This document shows, one piece after another, positions 63,600 through 64,000 of a DNA stretch of 64,000 bases; positions within the stretch are counted from its first letter, which is position 1; each line of letters begins with the position of its first letter. The stretch is from Hyposmocoma kahamanoa. Its lineage: Eukaryota; Arthropoda; Insecta; Lepidoptera; Cosmopterigidae. The stretch covers positions 8,574,025 through 8,638,024 of the forward strand of contig NW_020653750.1 in NCBI RefSeq assembly GCF_003589595.1, read 5' to 3'. Under the pieces are notes generated by a model. The model had not been told where the DNA came from and ran no database searches. It worked only from the letters and a program-made list of their open reading frames with translations. A program made the translations under genes and the position numbers.

Positions 63600-64000
63600 C
63601 TCGTGTTGTTGTGTGTTAGGCGTTAATCAATAAAATTTCAATCAGAAAATCAATCAGATTAAAAAATCAATTCACTTGAAATCAATTGTAATTAAAATCA
63701 ATTGCAACGTCACAATTAATTTTAATTGCAATTATTTGGGTTCCCTAACACACCCCCTCACGGGCTGTCAACCCCTTAACCACCCCTAACACACCCCCTA
63801 ACCTTCACACACACCCACTCACACACCCACTCACTCACCCACTCACTCACCCACTCACTCACCCACTCATTTACCCACGCACTCACCCGCTCAATCACTC
63901 GCTCGCTCGCTCGCTCGCTCACTCTCACACTCACACTCTCTCACTCTCTCACTCTCACTCACTCACTCACTCACTCACTCACTCACTCACTCACTCACTC
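63600..64000. repeat. Low-complexity and TCAC microsatellite
   Basis: 63620-63740 repeats AATCAATT-type words. From 63750 the sequence is C-rich (ACACACCCCCTAACC) and becomes a CACTCACTCACC and then a pure TCAC-type microsatellite reaching the window edge, with a GCTC/CGCT variant at 63895-63920. Nothing coding. Confidence 0.85.

Overview
The window is nuclear DNA from an insect, most likely a moth or butterfly (Lepidoptera). It is AT-rich, genes have long introns, and the intergenic and intronic space is filled with tRNA-derived SINEs, RTE- and CR1/jockey-type LINE remnants, a mariner element and many palindromic MITE-like elements of the kind common in lepidopteran genomes. The taxon is inferred from repeat style and gene content, not from a species-specific marker.

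Three host genes can be supported. (1) A small secreted glycine-rich protein, + strand, two coding exons (17889-18282 and 19044-19318), with a signal peptide and a dibasic RVKR cleavage site. (2) An intronless 915-codon ORF, + strand, 20133-22880, encoding a Varp/ANKRD27 orthologue: VPS9 domain, two ankyrin blocks and two CHPLC-type cysteine motifs. (3) The ER stress sensor IRE1 (ERN1), - strand, 62296 down to 29009, as eleven coding exons whose phases all agree. They cover most of the luminal domain, the transmembrane segment, the kinase and the KEN RNase. The N-terminal exon(s) lie beyond the right edge or were not recognised.

Layout: 1-17.4 kb has no convincing host gene. It holds SINEs, a broken LINE 3' part (4.7-5.4 kb), a degraded retroviral env-like remnant with LTR-like sequence (9.6-10.9 kb), and an RTE fragment with an 11-bp target duplication (13.9-14.3 kb). 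17.4-23.2 kb holds the glycine-rich gene and ANKRD27, close together on the same strand. 23.2-29 kb is intergenic with MITEs and a DNA transposon carrying 250-bp terminal repeats and a SWIM-motif transposase fragment. 29-62.3 kb is IRE1, whose introns carry a triply interrupted repeat with a CR1/jockey-like LINE (29.6-33.7 kb), foldback elements (34.7, 38.0, 46.9, 50.5 kb), a mariner split by a CR1 LINE with an intact 960-codon ORF2 (40.6-46.2 kb), and a palindromic repeat array (59.0-59.9 kb). The right end has a 457-bp palindromic MITE, a second copy of the 3.3-kb MITE and a TCAC microsatellite.

The most unusual observation is at IRE1 exon 58708-58984. Its splice acceptor and first ~13 coding bases lie inside one arm of the large inverted repeat, and a near copy sits in opposite orientation 0.9 kb away. 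No CRISPR-like array, operon-like system or clearly new biochemical pathway was found.
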